This document shows positions 45,977 through 57,199 of a stretch of DNA of 64,000 bases, one piece after another. This stretch comes from Gammaproteobacteria bacterium. Lineage in GTDB: Bacteria; Pseudomonadota; Gammaproteobacteria; SZUA-229. Location: positions 1 through 64,000 of the forward strand of contig JAOULC010000011.1 of the NCBI GenBank assembly GCA_029882215.1, written 5' to 3'. The position numbers and the translations under genes are program-made. How positions within the stretch are numbered: the stretch's first letter is position 1; each line of letters starts with the position of its first letter. The notes beneath the pieces were generated by a model that worked only from the letters and a program-made list of their open reading frames with translations, did not search any database and had not been told where the DNA came from.

Positions 45977-47155
45977 TTATTTTGCGCGATTTTCCAGCAT
46001 AGCAACAGCCGGTAAAGTTTTTCCTTCCAGATATTCAAGGAAGGCACCACCTGCTGTTGAGATATATGACACTTTATCGAAGATATCATACTTTTGAATC
46101 GCCGCAATTGTGTCACCACCACCGGCCAGACTAAAGCCACTGCCATTGGCAATCGCCATAGAAATCGCTTTAGTTCCTTCACCGAACTGATCAAACTCAA
46201 AAACGCCAACCGGGCCATTCCAGACAATAGTGCCTGCTTTTGAAATAATATCTGTCAGTACCTTCGCCGAGTCAGGGCCGATATCAAAAATCATATCGTC
46301 ATCAGCCACTTCACTGGCATCTTTTGATGTAGCTTCAGCAGACTCAGAAAATTCTTTTGCGCAAACCACATCGCTTGCGATTGGAATGCTCGCACCACGT
46401 GCTTCCATTTTTGCAATCAGCGCTTTAGCCGTATCAACAAGATCAGGCTCATATAAAGATTTACCTACATTAAAGCCCTTAGCCGCCAGGAAAGTATTCG
46501 CAATACCACCACCCACAACCAGCTGATCAACCTTTTCAGAAAGTGCTTCAAGCACAGTCAGTTTAGTAGAAACTTTTGAGCCTCCAACAATGGCAACCAT
46601 TGGACGGGCAGGCTCAGCCAGTGCTTTTGCCAGGCTATCTAGCTCGTTAGATAACAACATACCGGCACACGCTGTTGGCGCATGAACACCTACACCATGA
46701 GTAGAGGCCTGAGCACGGTGAGCGGTACCAAATGCATCCATCACAAAGATGTCACATAATGCAGCATATTTTTTAGATAGGGCTTCGTCGTCTTTCTTTT
46801 CACCGGCATTAAAACGTACGTTTTCCAGTAAAACACATTCTCCGGCAGCCACATCAAAACCGCCATCCAGATAATCTTTTACTAAACGGACTTCTTTGCC
46901 CAGTTTTTCAGACATGGTTGCCGCGATAGGTGCCAGAGAGTTTTCCTCATCAGCAACACCTTCTGCAGGACGACCACGATGCGACATAACCATGACAGAA
47001 GCTCCGGCTTTCATCGCATGCTCGATAGTTGGCATCGATGCTGTAATACGCGCATCAGACGTTACTTTGCCATCTTTAACAGGTACGTTTAAGTCAGCGC
47101 GAACCAATACGCGCTTGCCAGCAAGATCCAGATCGGTCAGCTTGATAAAAGCCAT
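45977..47155 (-). CDS. pgk: Phosphoglycerate kinase
   Basis: The enzyme interconverts 1,3-bisphosphoglycerate and 3-phosphoglycerate with ADP/ATP. The 392-residue chain has the N-terminal signature [13 protein letters not shown] (about 13-25), substrate-binding [15 protein letters not shown] and the C-terminal nucleotide loop GGGDTIAAI. It follows gap across an unusually long, structured 353-base gap. Confidence 0.97.
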   Translation of the reverse strand: MAFIKLTDLDLAGKRVLVRADLNVPVKDGKVTSDARITASMPTIEHAMKAGASVMVMSHRGRPAEGVADEENSLAPIAATMSEKLGKEVRLVKDYLDGGFDVAAGECVLLENVRFNAGEKKDDEALSKKYAALCDIFVMDAFGTAHRAQASTHGVGVHAPTACAGMLLSNELDSLAKALAEPARPMVAIVGGSKVSTKLTVLEALSEKVDQLVVGGGIANTFLAAKGFNVGKSLYEPDLVDTAKALIAKMEARGASIPIASDVVCAKEFSESAEATSKDASEVADDDMIFDIGPDSAKVLTDIISKAGTIVWNGPVGVFEFDQFGEGTKAISMAIANGSGFSLAGGGDTIAAIQKYDIFDKVSYISTAGGAFLEYLEGKTLPAVAMLENRAK

Positions 47156-47196
47156 GGTGAAACTCCTAAATAATATTTAATTAATCTTAAAAATTG

Positions 47197-47247
47197 TTTG
47201 TTAAGTCACAGCTCAGGTAGCAACAGCAGCCGGCAAAACTTAACAAA
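47197..47247 (-). promoter_or_regulatory. Leader hairpin upstream of pgk, terminator-like
   Basis: TTTGTTAAGT and ACTTAACAAA are perfect ten-base arms around a 31-base loop. On the minus strand the stem is followed by CAATTTTTAAG and lies about 40 bases before the pgk start, which resembles an attenuator or a weak terminator. Confidence 0.45.
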
Positions 47248-47412
47248 AAACTTTCAATAACTGGTATAAAAAATGTAGAAAGGGCCAGCCATTTGCAGCT
47301 CACCCTCTTTTGTTTGTTGGACCCCGCAGCACCGGTGTCAACCTACATCTAATTCTTCGAAAGTTGCTTAAAAAACCAAACAACTGTCAGTAATTAAGAG
47401 AGATTTTTTCAA

Positions 47413-47494
47413 CTAGCTGGGCGCGGTGCGAATTTAAAAGCGGAGTGTGCAAATAGCACATGAGCATTTTAAATTCGTGCCGCAACAACGCTAG
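47413..47494 (-). promoter_or_regulatory. Long stem-loop just downstream of gap
   Basis: A 17-bp stem (47423-47439 with 47467-47483, two wobble pairs) encloses an inner hairpin with GTGTGC/GCACAT, and an outer CTAGC/GCTAG pair extends it. It begins 15 bases after the gap stop. No T run follows on the minus strand, so protection of the gap mRNA end is likelier than termination. Confidence 0.5.
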
Positions 47495-47508
47495 CCGGAA
47501 AAAGATCC

Positions 47509-48531
<1,023 letters not shown>

Positions 48532-48546
48532 TTAAAATTTCCTAAA

Positions 48547-48571
48547 GCCTGAACACCCTAAGCATTCAGGC
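48547..48571 (-). other. Hairpin between tkt and gap
   Basis: GCCTGAA and TTCAGGC pair perfectly around eleven bases, a few bases after the tkt stop at 48580. It lacks a strong T run, so it may mark a processed mRNA end. Confidence 0.4.
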
Positions 48572-48579
48572 CTCATTTA

Positions 48580-50553
48580 TTACATTACAGATTCAACAGC
48601 CTTCACAACGTTTTCTACCGTGAAGCCGAACTCTTTAAACAGCTCGCCAGCTGGTGCTGATTCACCAAAGTGATCAATACCAACAACAACGTCCGCATAC
48701 TTGTACCAGCCCGTTGTAACCGCTGCTTCAACAGCAACCGTTGGGATACCATCACCCAGAACAGCCGTCTGATAAGCATCATCCTGACGTTCAAACGCAT
48801 CAACCGATGGCATTGAAACAACGCGGATGTTTTTGCCTGTCATCGCTGCTGCAGCGCCAGTCGCCAGATCAACTTCTGAACCGGTTGAAATAATGACGGC
48901 GTCCGGAGTACCGGCACAATCTTTCAGGATGTAACCGCCCTTAGCGATGTTAGCAATCTGCTCATCAGTACGTTCGTTATGATTCAGGTTTTGACGTGAG
49001 AAGATCAGAGTAGACGGACCGTCTTTACGCTCTGCCGCCTGCTGCCAGCATACTGCTGCTTCTACTGCATCACATGGACGCCATACAGCCATATTTGGAA
49101 TCATACGCAGGGTTGGAATTTGCTCAACAGGCTGATGCGTAGGACCATCTTCACCCAGACCGATTGAGTCATGAGTAAATACGAAGATGCTTTGAATTTT
49201 CATCAGAGCGGCCATACGCAGGGCATTACGTGCATACTCAGAGAACATCAGGAAGGTTGAACCGAAGGGCACTAACCCGCCGTGTAGGGTAATACCGTTC
49301 ATGATGGCAGACATACCGAACTCACGCACACCGTAGCGAACATAATTAGGTACTTCATTGGCATCCATCGGCTTATAACCAGACCACTCAGTCAGGTTTG
49401 AACAACCCAAATCTGCTGAACCACCAAACAATTCTGGTAATAATGGCGAGTACGCTTCAATAGCGGCTAAAGACGCCTGACGTGTTGCCGGACTTTTCGC
49501 ATCGGCATTAACCTGCGCAATATAAGCCGCTGATTTAGCTGCCCAGTCAGCAGGCATTTCACCAGCCATACGACGCTCGTATTCGGCTGCTAATTCCGGG
49601 AATGCTGCTTTATAAGCGGCAAACTTGTCGTTCCAGGCTGCTTCTTTAGCGGCGCCTTTTTCTTTTGCATCCCAACCAGCATAAACATCAGCAGGCACTT
49701 CAAACGGGCCATGATCCCAGCCTAAAGCCGCTTTAGTCAGGTTAATTTCTTCTTCACCTAATGGCGCACCGTGGCAAGCGTGCGAGCCTGCTTTATTTGG
49801 CGAACCAAAACCGATCGTGGTTTTGCAGCAAATCATGGTTGGCTTGTCAGTCATGGCTTTCGCCGTTTCAATTGCCTTCGCAATGGCATCTGAATCATGG
49901 CCATCAACATCAGCAATTACATGCCAGCCGTATGCTTCAAAACGTTTAGGAGTATTATCGGTGAACCAGCCTTCAACATGGCCATCGATCGAAATACCGT
50001 TATCATCCCAGAACGCGATCAGCTTACCCAAACCTAAAGTACCGGCAAGTGAACAGGCTTCATGAGAGATACCTTCCATCAAACAACCATCACCGAGGAA
50101 TACATAAGTGTGGTGATCAACAATGTCATGACCTTTCTGGTTGAACTGGGCTGCCAGTGCTTTTTCAGCAATCGCCATACCAACACCGTTGGTAATACCC
50201 TGTCCTAGCGGGCCAGTGGTTGTTTCAACACCTGGCGCATAGCCGTACTCTGGATGACCCGGTGTTTTAGAATGTAACTGACGGAACTGCTTCAGATCAT
50301 CAATTGACAGGTCGTAGCCTGTTAAATGAAGTAACGAGTAAATAAGCATGGAGCCGTGACCATTCGACAGAATGAAACGGTCGCGGTTACTCCATTTTGG
50401 ATTGGTAGGATTGTGGTTCATGTTGTCGTTCCACAAAACTTCAGCGATATCTGCCATACCCATTGGTGCACCTGGGTGGCCTGAATTTGCTTTTTGTACT
50501 GCATCCATACTTAATGCACGGACTGCATTAGCTAGGTTTTTACGAGAAGGCAT
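48580..50553 (-). CDS. tkt: Transketolase
   Basis: The thiamine-diphosphate enzyme moves two-carbon units between sugar phosphates in the pentose phosphate or Calvin pathways. The 657-residue chain has the N-terminal signature [20 protein letters not shown], the ThDP-binding GDGCLMEG...N region (about 153-185) and the conserved [16 protein letters not shown]. It is the first gene of the tkt-gap-pgk-pyk-fba cluster and has a long leader region upstream. Confidence 0.97.
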   Translation of the reverse strand: MPSRKNLANAVRALSMDAVQKANSGHPGAPMGMADIAEVLWNDNMNHNPTNPKWSNRDRFILSNGHGSMLIYSLLHLTGYDLSIDDLKQFRQLHSKTPGHPEYGYAPGVETTTGPLGQGITNGVGMAIAEKALAAQFNQKGHDIVDHHTYVFLGDGCLMEGISHEACSLAGTLGLGKLIAFWDDNGISIDGHVEGWFTDNTPKRFEAYGWHVIADVDGHDSDAIAKAIETAKAMTDKPTMICCKTTIGFGSPNKAGSHACHGAPLGEEEINLTKAALGWDHGPFEVPADVYAGWDAKEKGAAKEAAWNDKFAAYKAAFPELAAEYERRMAGEMPADWAAKSAAYIAQVNADAKSPATRQASLAAIEAYSPLLPELFGGSADLGCSNLTEWSGYKPMDANEVPNYVRYGVREFGMSAIMNGITLHGGLVPFGSTFLMFSEYARNALRMAALMKIQSIFVFTHDSIGLGEDGPTHQPVEQIPTLRMIPNMAVWRPCDAVEAAVCWQQAAERKDGPSTLIFSRQNLNHNERTDEQIANIAKGGYILKDCAGTPDAVIISTGSEVDLATGAAAAMTGKNIRVVSMPSVDAFERQDDAYQTAVLGDGIPTVAVEAAVTTGWYKYADVVVGIDHFGESAPAGELFKEFGFTVENVVKAVESVM

Positions 50554-51146
50554 CGTTGTGTCTCTCCATTAAAGTTTTAAAAATTTATTAAATATCTGTT
50601 GCGAGACTCTAAAGTTACACGAGTCTCAACGCTCATTCTGTTGTTCTATTCAGTGTCCACTGATGCACAATAACAAGGGAAACAAAGAGCCGAAATACAT
50701 GTACACCCCAGTGCGCAAGGCCCAGCATTTTCTCCCAATCAAGCCACTTCGGCAACCAAAAGCAGCTAATAGCCCCATAAACTGGACTATAGCCTGAGAG
50801 AAAACACCTATCAGAGCGAGCTTTCAAGCCTGTTCTTTCTACACTGAACCGTCTTATCCTGAATATATACTGAAGCAGAGTGGTTTATCATCAATCACCC
50901 TGCTGTCGTTAATTCCGACATAACACACTTAACTGCAAAGGCATTACGCGGCTATCAACTCGCCTTTTGGCACCTCAAAGGGGCACAAATCATAACCAGA
51001 GCATGAGCAAACCGACATACCCCCTTCAGGGGGGTAGCTTAAAAAGCAGCTCGGCAGGCCCTGACATAAATTAATTCCGGCCATTTCACATCAGTACAAC
51101 CAGATAAAGACTTTAGTGTAGTGCTTTCACCCAGCCATTGTGTATT
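50554..51146. promoter_or_regulatory. Long upstream region of tkt with two inverted repeats
   Basis: This 593-base gap has no convincing gene. GAGACTC and GAGTCTC (50603-50609 and 50621-50627) can form a hairpin in the tkt leader. Further up, 51018-51036 holds a striking C-tract/G-tract palindrome, listed separately. The tkt promoter must lie here. Confidence 0.5.
51018..51036. promoter_or_regulatory. C-tract/G-tract palindrome, CsoR/FrmR-like operator shape
   Basis: TACCCCC and GGGGGTA flank TTCAG. The CsoR/RcnR/FrmR repressor family binds G-tract palindromes of this general form. No gene for such a repressor is visible in the window, and the site could also be a terminator-like hairpin after the thioredoxin-fold gene. 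Confidence 0.4.
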
Positions 51147-51707
51147 CTAATGGTCAGTTAGCCATTTAATTGAACAGCCCATACTTGGAATCTGCTCCGC
51201 AGGGCCTTCGCCACTAGCCGCCACCTGAACCATTGCCTCAAACAAATCACGGCGCACATCCGGTGCAGCCGCATCTTTGCGGCTTTCATCCAGGCGCCCG
51301 CGATACTGCAATTTGAATTGATTATTATAACCAAAGAAGTCCGGTGTACAGACCGCCCCGTAGGCTTTTGCAACCTCCTGCGTTAAATCCATTAAGTATG
51401 GAAACGGAAATGCAAACTGATCTGAGATTTTTTTCATATTCTCAAACGAGTCTTCTTCGTACTCATGAGGATCATTCGACATGATCGCAACGCAATTCAC
51501 CCCGTGTGCTTTAAGCTCATTCGCATCACGAACTATCCGTTCACGAATCGATTTAACATAAGGACAGTGATTACAAATAAACATCACCAGTAACCCGTTC
51601 TCTCCCATGCAGTCCTTTAAACGCCAGTACTTGCCATCGACACCTGGCAAATCAAAATCCTCTGCCTGTGCCCCAAAATCACACACTGGTGGCTGTAAAC
51701 TTGCCAT
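51147..51707 (-). CDS. Thioredoxin-fold protein (peroxiredoxin-like/AhpC-TSA type)
   Basis: The 186-residue cytoplasmic protein has a TlpA/AhpC-like fold: DFDLPGVDGKYWRLKD, then LLVMFICNHCPYVKSI (about 39-54) with a CxxC (CNHC), DPHEYEEDSFENM and QFAFPFPYLMDLTQEVAKAYGAVCTPDFF. This subgroup (often annotated thioredoxin family protein) is conserved and of unknown substrate. It is divergent from rpoD and probably has its own promoter. Confidence 0.87.
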   Translation of the reverse strand: MASLQPPVCDFGAQAEDFDLPGVDGKYWRLKDCMGENGLLVMFICNHCPYVKSIRERIVRDANELKAHGVNCVAIMSNDPHEYEEDSFENMKKISDQFAFPFPYLMDLTQEVAKAYGAVCTPDFFGYNNQFKLQYRGRLDESRKDAAAPDVRRDLFEAMVQVAASGEGPAEQIPSMGCSIKWLTDH

Positions 51708-51903
51708 TTTAAACCCCGTTATTTCATCATCACTATTGATAATCTAATTTAACACACCATGATAATATGGCCATTTGTCGATAATTTAACCCGATAAATC
51801 ACTGTATTAACCTTAATCATATGGCTGCTATTGTCAATGCGTGGTAAAATACGCGATTGTATGAAGCAAACATTCGACGTTTAATCTTTTAGCCAGGTAA
51901 ATA

Positions 51904-53751
<1,848 letters not shown>

Positions 53752-53754
53752 TAA

Positions 53755-53784
53755 ACAAGGCCCTCGTAAGAGGGCCTTGTTTTA
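53755..53784 (+). terminator. Terminator of rpoD
   Basis: ACAAGGCCCTC and GAGGGCCTTGT form an 11-bp stem with a four-base loop and a following T run, four bases past the rpoD stop. Confidence 0.92.
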
Positions 53785-53910
53785 TATCACTCACAATGTT
53801 CAATTCAATGGCCAAGCCATTCAGTTTTATATATAATCGCTGCTGCTTTTGCAGGCTACCTTTAATTAATTGTTAAAGTAGCTATCCAATAGCAAGATTA
53901 ATACGCCTAG

Positions 53911-54032
53911 CGGCATTATTGATTTACGTGTCACCGTCACACGCTTTAAAGATAACGTGTCAGCCGTCACACGCTTTAAAGATAATCGGTATGCCTGACG
54001 GCATTATTGATTTACGTGTCACCGTCACACGC
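53911..54032. repeat. Short repeats upstream of the tRNA gene
   Basis: A 34-base sequence beginning CGGCATTATTGATTTACGTG occurs identically at 53911-53944 and 53999-54032, with about 12 more similar bases upstream of each copy. Overlapping it, a 29-30-base unit (CGTGTCA, CCGTCACACGC, TTTAAAGATAA) is tandemly repeated at 53927-53955 and 53956-53985, and its first part recurs at 54015-54032. The last copy ends six bases before the tRNA. Confidence 0.85.
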
Positions 54033-54037
54033 AAGAC

Positions 54038-54114
54038 GGGCCTGTAGCTCAGTTGGTTAGAGCATCCGACTCATAATCGGCAGGTCGAAGGTTCGAGTCC
54101 TTCCAGGCCCACCA
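54038..54114 (+). tRNA. tRNA-Ile2 (anticodon CAU, lysidine type)
   Basis: A full 77-base cloverleaf: acceptor stem GGGCCTG/CAGGCCC, D arm AGCTCAGTTGGTTAGAGC, anticodon loop CTCATAA with CAT at 54072-54074, T arm GGTTCGAGTCC and encoded CCA. The CAU anticodon also fits elongator tRNA-Met. Ile2 is preferred because the stem around the loop reads CGA-CTCATAA-TCG as in E. coli ileX, acceptor positions 4 and 5 are C paired with G as TilS prefers, and ileX also neighbours rpoD in E. coli. The first anticodon-stem pair is T-C, a mismatch. Confidence 0.85.
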
Positions 54115-54320
54115 TTTCAAAGCAAGTAACCATGGCATCATTCTTTGGTGTGTTTTTAACAAGAATACTTCGCATGATCTATTTGTATGTCGCCCAAACC
54201 ACCTATCAACGACCAGTAAGATTGCTACTGTCATTCAAGCACATCATAGCCTTGTCGGCTTTGGGTTTAACCTGACGATTAACTCATAGTATAATTAGTT
54301 TCTTTTACCGGTATTTCTCC

Positions 54321-54692
54321 ATGCTTTTAAAACTACTCCGTAATGGTCTTGGTCTGTTAATTGTTTTTATCAGCTCTATCACCCTGCCCAAACAAATCCA
54401 GCGCCCGGAAGAGCAGCAAAAAGCTGCCCAGCAACTGGCAAACAAGCTATCTCTCTATCAGTTTTATGGCTGTCCCTTCTGTGTTAAGACAAGGCGTGCA
54501 ATTCATGCATTAAACATTAAGATTGAATACAGGGATGCGGCAAACAACAAACAACACAGATCGGAATTACTAGAACAAGGCGGTGAGATTAAAGTACCCT
54601 GCCTGAGAATTGAAGAAGCAGGCACTTCTCGCTGGCTTTATGAGTCGTCCGACATTATTAACTATCTGAACAAGCAGTTTGCGAACAGTTAA
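54321..54692 (+). CDS. Membrane-anchored glutaredoxin
   Basis: The 123-residue protein has an N-terminal membrane helix (about 6-22) and a glutaredoxin domain (about 42-118) with the dithiol motif CPFC (C51, C54), the cis-proline block VPCLRI and YESSDIINYL. It would use glutathione to reduce disulfides at the membrane; the charge pattern suggests the domain stays in the cytoplasm. Its 3' end overlaps that of the convergent receiver gene by four bases. Confidence 0.87.
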   Translation: MLLKLLRNGLGLLIVFISSITLPKQIQRPEEQQKAAQQLANKLSLYQFYGCPFCVKTRRAIHALNIKIEYRDAANNKQHRSELLEQGGEIKVPCLRIEEAGTSRWLYESSDIINYLNKQFANS

Positions 54693-55078
54693 ACTTTTCT
54701 CTTTTGCCAGATTTGTCTCAGTAAATCTGGCAAAGTCATGGGATTAAACGGTTTACTGATAACCTCTATTGCACCCAGATCTTTATAAAACTGCACTTCA
54801 TTGACTTGTACTTTTGCCGTCATAAAGATAACCGGCGTCGCATTATATTCCTTCATTTCTTTCAGCGCAGTGAATGTTGAAACGCCATCCATAACAGGCA
54901 TCATGACATCTAATAAGATTAAATCAGGCGCATAATCGGCGTATTCTTGTAGCAGCTCTTCACCTGATGAGCACACCTTCAGTTCAAAGCCACCGAGTTC
55001 AATCAGGCTGATTTTTACAATTTCCTGAATATCTACTTCATCTTCAGCATAAATTATTCGTTTTAATTCGTCAGACAT
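54689..55078 (-). CDS. Stand-alone response regulator receiver
   Basis: The 129-residue protein is a receiver domain with no output domain: acidic pair E12-D13, phospho-acceptor D57 in LILLDVMMPVMDG, the threonine in VIFMTAK and lysine in VISKPF. It resembles CheY-like and phosphorelay shuttle proteins. A gene for an Hpt phosphotransfer protein starts 88 bases away on the other strand, so they may exchange phosphate. Confidence 0.9.
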   Translation of the reverse strand: MSDELKRIIYAEDEVDIQEIVKISLIELGGFELKVCSSGEELLQEYADYAPDLILLDVMMPVMDGVSTFTALKEMKEYNATPVIFMTAKVQVNEVQFYKDLGAIEVISKPFNPMTLPDLLRQIWQKRKV

Positions 55079-55166
55079 GGTTCAATCACTTCTTAATAGA
55101 TAGTAGTATTATAGGCACTAATCTCTCATATATACTATTTTTAAAACACACCAACGGAAGGTTGAT

Positions 55167-55493
55167 ATGGCAGATATAAAAGAAATAGAAGACAAACTCA
55201 CCGTTCTTAAGCATAAATATATAAACGCTCTGCCTGATAAAATGACAGATATCCTCACAGAATGGGCCGATTGTACTGACAAAAAAGCTATCACCAGCCC
55301 TGCTTTGGCATCCTTTCTTCACAAGCTCGCCGGATCAGCCGGTTTATATGATCTTTTTATACTGGGTGAAAGAGCACGATCTGTTGAACTACTCATACTC
55401 GAAGTTGACGGCACCCTGAGCAATGAAATGATTTTTGAAATTGATACCCGGCTGACCCAGTTAAAAGAGATGGTTACTGAACTCTGCCAGTAA
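55167..55493 (+). CDS. Hpt domain phosphotransfer protein
   Basis: The 108-residue helical protein has the Hpt signature FLHKLAGSAGLYDL with the phospho-accepting H52. Hpt proteins pass phosphoryl groups between receivers in multi-step relays. No kinase gene is adjacent. It is divergent from a receiver gene and upstream of the DUF3301 gene by 43 bases. Confidence 0.85.
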   Translation: MADIKEIEDKLTVLKHKYINALPDKMTDILTEWADCTDKKAITSPALASFLHKLAGSAGLYDLFILGERARSVELLILEVDGTLSNEMIFEIDTRLTQLKEMVTELCQ

Positions 55494-55536
55494 TCACTGT
55501 TATACTTTATCTTCAGTTAACTTATTCAGCCCTATC

Positions 55537-55860
55537 ATGCAGCAGCTTTTTATTCTTTTCTTTCTTTTTCTTGTAACCGCTTACTGGATCGACTCAGTCA
55601 AAGTAAAAGAACTGGCAAGAAAAGCCGGCGCACTCGCCTGTAAAAAGCACGACGTTCAGTTTCTTGATAATACCGTGGTCAAATGTAAAACAGGCCTCAG
55701 AAAACACCATGCGAATTTAGTTACTATCGAGCGCCAGTACACCTTTGACTTTAGCACGGATGGTGAGCAGCGGGAATCAGGTATTATTATCATGGCAGGC
55801 CACCACCTTATCGAGGTACATATGGACTTTCATACCTACGATAACCAGAACAGCGCATGA
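55537..55860 (+). CDS. DUF3301 membrane-anchored protein
   Basis: The 107-residue protein fits DUF3301: an N-terminal helix (about 2-19), ARKAGALACKKHDVQFLDNTVV (quoted: ACKKHDVQFLD) and the histidine-rich MAGHHLIEVHMD end. Function is unknown. The stop overlaps the start of the hydrolase gene (ATGA), so the two are translationally coupled. Confidence 0.85.
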   Translation: MQQLFILFFLFLVTAYWIDSVKVKELARKAGALACKKHDVQFLDNTVVKCKTGLRKHHANLVTIERQYTFDFSTDGEQRESGIIIMAGHHLIEVHMDFHTYDNQNSA

Positions 55861-56621
55861 AAAACTTTGTCACTCTCGATATCCGCTTTAAGAACTCCCG
55901 TAACATCACATTAGCCGGAAAACTGGAGCTGCCTGCCAGTCCTCAGTATTTCGCTATTTTTTCGCCCTGCTTCACCTGCACCAAAGAGACTCTGGCAACA
56001 TACAGAATCAGCCAGCAGCTAGCAAAAAAACACGCTGCTGTCTTACGCCTGGATTTTACCGGTCTTGGTGAAAGCGAAGGAGACTTTGCAGACAGCAACT
56101 TCAGTACCATGATTGATGACATCATCTGTGCCAATAATTATTTAACAGAACACTATCAACAGGCCTCTGTTTTATTGGGTCACAGCATGGGTGGCACGGC
56201 CTCTTATGCCGCAGCCGCTGTGCTGAATGAGATAAAAGCCATCGTCAGCATTGCTTCACCATCAACACCGTCGCATGTGCTTCATCACTTTGGCGACGCA
56301 CTGGACAAACTGAAAGCCGGCATTACCTCAGAGTTTTTTGTTGCCGGCAAAGCTTATGGCATCAAGCCACAGTTTCTGCACGACCTGGAAAAGCACAGGC
56401 TCGATACCGACATTGCGACACTTAAGAAAGCCATTCTTATTTTTCATGCAGAAGGTGACAAACTGGTCGGCATTGAACATGCCGAGCATTTATTTCTAAA
56501 CGCCAGACACCCCAAAAGTTTTATCTCGCTTGATAGTGCAGATCATGTGTTAACTGAGCGCAGTGATGCACTCTATGTCGCCGGCCTGATTGACAGCTGG
56601 TGTCGCCGTTACCTGCCTTAA
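55857..56621 (+). CDS. Alpha/beta hydrolase
   Basis: The 254-residue protein has the hydrolase fold with the nucleophile S110 in GHSMGG, the acid in LIFHAEGDKLVG and the histidine in SADHVL. It resembles the hydrolase half of proteins that are fused to an OsmC domain in other bacteria; no OsmC part is present. Substrate is unknown. It overlaps the DUF3301 gene by four bases and probably forms an operon with it and the Hpt gene. Confidence 0.88.
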   Translation: MKNFVTLDIRFKNSRNITLAGKLELPASPQYFAIFSPCFTCTKETLATYRISQQLAKKHAAVLRLDFTGLGESEGDFADSNFSTMIDDIICANNYLTEHYQQASVLLGHSMGGTASYAAAAVLNEIKAIVSIASPSTPSHVLHHFGDALDKLKAGITSEFFVAGKAYGIKPQFLHDLEKHRLDTDIATLKKAILIFHAEGDKLVGIEHAEHLFLNARHPKSFISLDSADHVLTERSDALYVAGLIDSWCRRYLP

Positions 56622-56637
56622 ACAGACAAAGCGTCAG

Positions 56638-57078
56638 CTAATCGTCAAGCTGACCCGTATCTCTCAGCATTGCTTTGTAGTCCGCCCACTCCGGATCCTG
56701 ATCAACTAACAGTTCAATCGGGTATTTTTCATGACCCACTAATGCACCACTGATTTCTTCATTAACACGCTCTAAGTCAGAACAATAAGCCGTCCATTCT
56801 TTGATGCCGTTATGTAAATATATACTGTAAAAAATACACAGCGGCTCTCTTTCCAGAGTCTCAAACATCACCTGTTCAAAAACAGCCATTTTTTTAATCA
56901 CCTCAATGGATGGCATACCCGTTTTCTCGTCCGCCGCATAGCTCCAGCGTATTTTCAGCAGGTTAGGGTGTGATTTTATCGCAATCAGGTTTTGCAGCTG
57001 TCCACGGCCTCGTAGCAGCACCGGTAAATCATCATTTTTTGCTTCCGCAGCAAACCAGTTGTCATTTATTTCAATCAT
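56638..57078 (-). CDS. DUF695-like protein
   Basis: The 146-residue cytoplasmic protein resembles the DUF695 family: an N-terminal WFAAEAKNDDLPVLLRGRG block, IRWSYAADEKTGMPS, and EWTAYCSD, with YPIELLVDQDPEWADY near the end. Its role is not known. It converges on the alpha/beta hydrolase gene and lies downstream of sucD on the same strand. Confidence 0.72.
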   Translation of the reverse strand: MIEINDNWFAAEAKNDDLPVLLRGRGQLQNLIAIKSHPNLLKIRWSYAADEKTGMPSIEVIKKMAVFEQVMFETLEREPLCIFYSIYLHNGIKEWTAYCSDLERVNEEISGALVGHEKYPIELLVDQDPEWADYKAMLRDTGQLDD

Positions 57079-57143
57079 AATTTCTCAAAACTTTTTCTAA
57101 ATTTTATTGTCTGGGCAGATTCACGTACATTAGCGCTGGCCGC

Positions 57144-57179
57144 CTGACAGTCCCAAAGCCATTACAGGTAACCTGTCAG
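57144..57179 (-). other. Inverted repeats after sucD
   Basis: A 13-base palindrome ACAGGT-A-ACCTGT (57164-57176) and an outer CTGACAG/CTGTCAG pair (57144-57150, 57173-57179) offer two competing hairpins about 20-55 bases past the sucD stop. No T run follows on the minus strand, so a role in termination is uncertain. Confidence 0.4.
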
Positions 57180-57199
57180 CTGCATGGTAAGGCATGGAC

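Larger units (their letters stand above)
47156..47508. promoter_or_regulatory. Structured gap between gap and pgk
   Basis: This 353-base gap holds no gene but two strong inverted repeats, annotated separately. It may contain an internal promoter for pgk, an RNA-processing site or an attenuator. Stops are frequent in all frames. Confidence 0.55.

Noticed and set aside
50633-50827. Minus-strand open frame of 64 residues upstream of tkt
   Set aside because: It needs a TTG start, has no ribosome-binding site and resembles no family; the region looks like a leader.
53911-54032. Possible CRISPR array
   Set aside because: Repeats are tandem or nested without regular unique spacers, and there are no cas genes.
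54038-54114. Calling the tRNA elongator Met from its CAU anticodon
   Set aside because: Stem sequence, acceptor pairs and synteny with ileX favour Ile2; Met remains the alternative.
54049-54234. Minus-strand open frame of 61 residues containing WKDSNLRPADYESDA
   Set aside because: It is the antisense read-through of the tRNA gene, a well-known false gene seen opposite many tRNAs.
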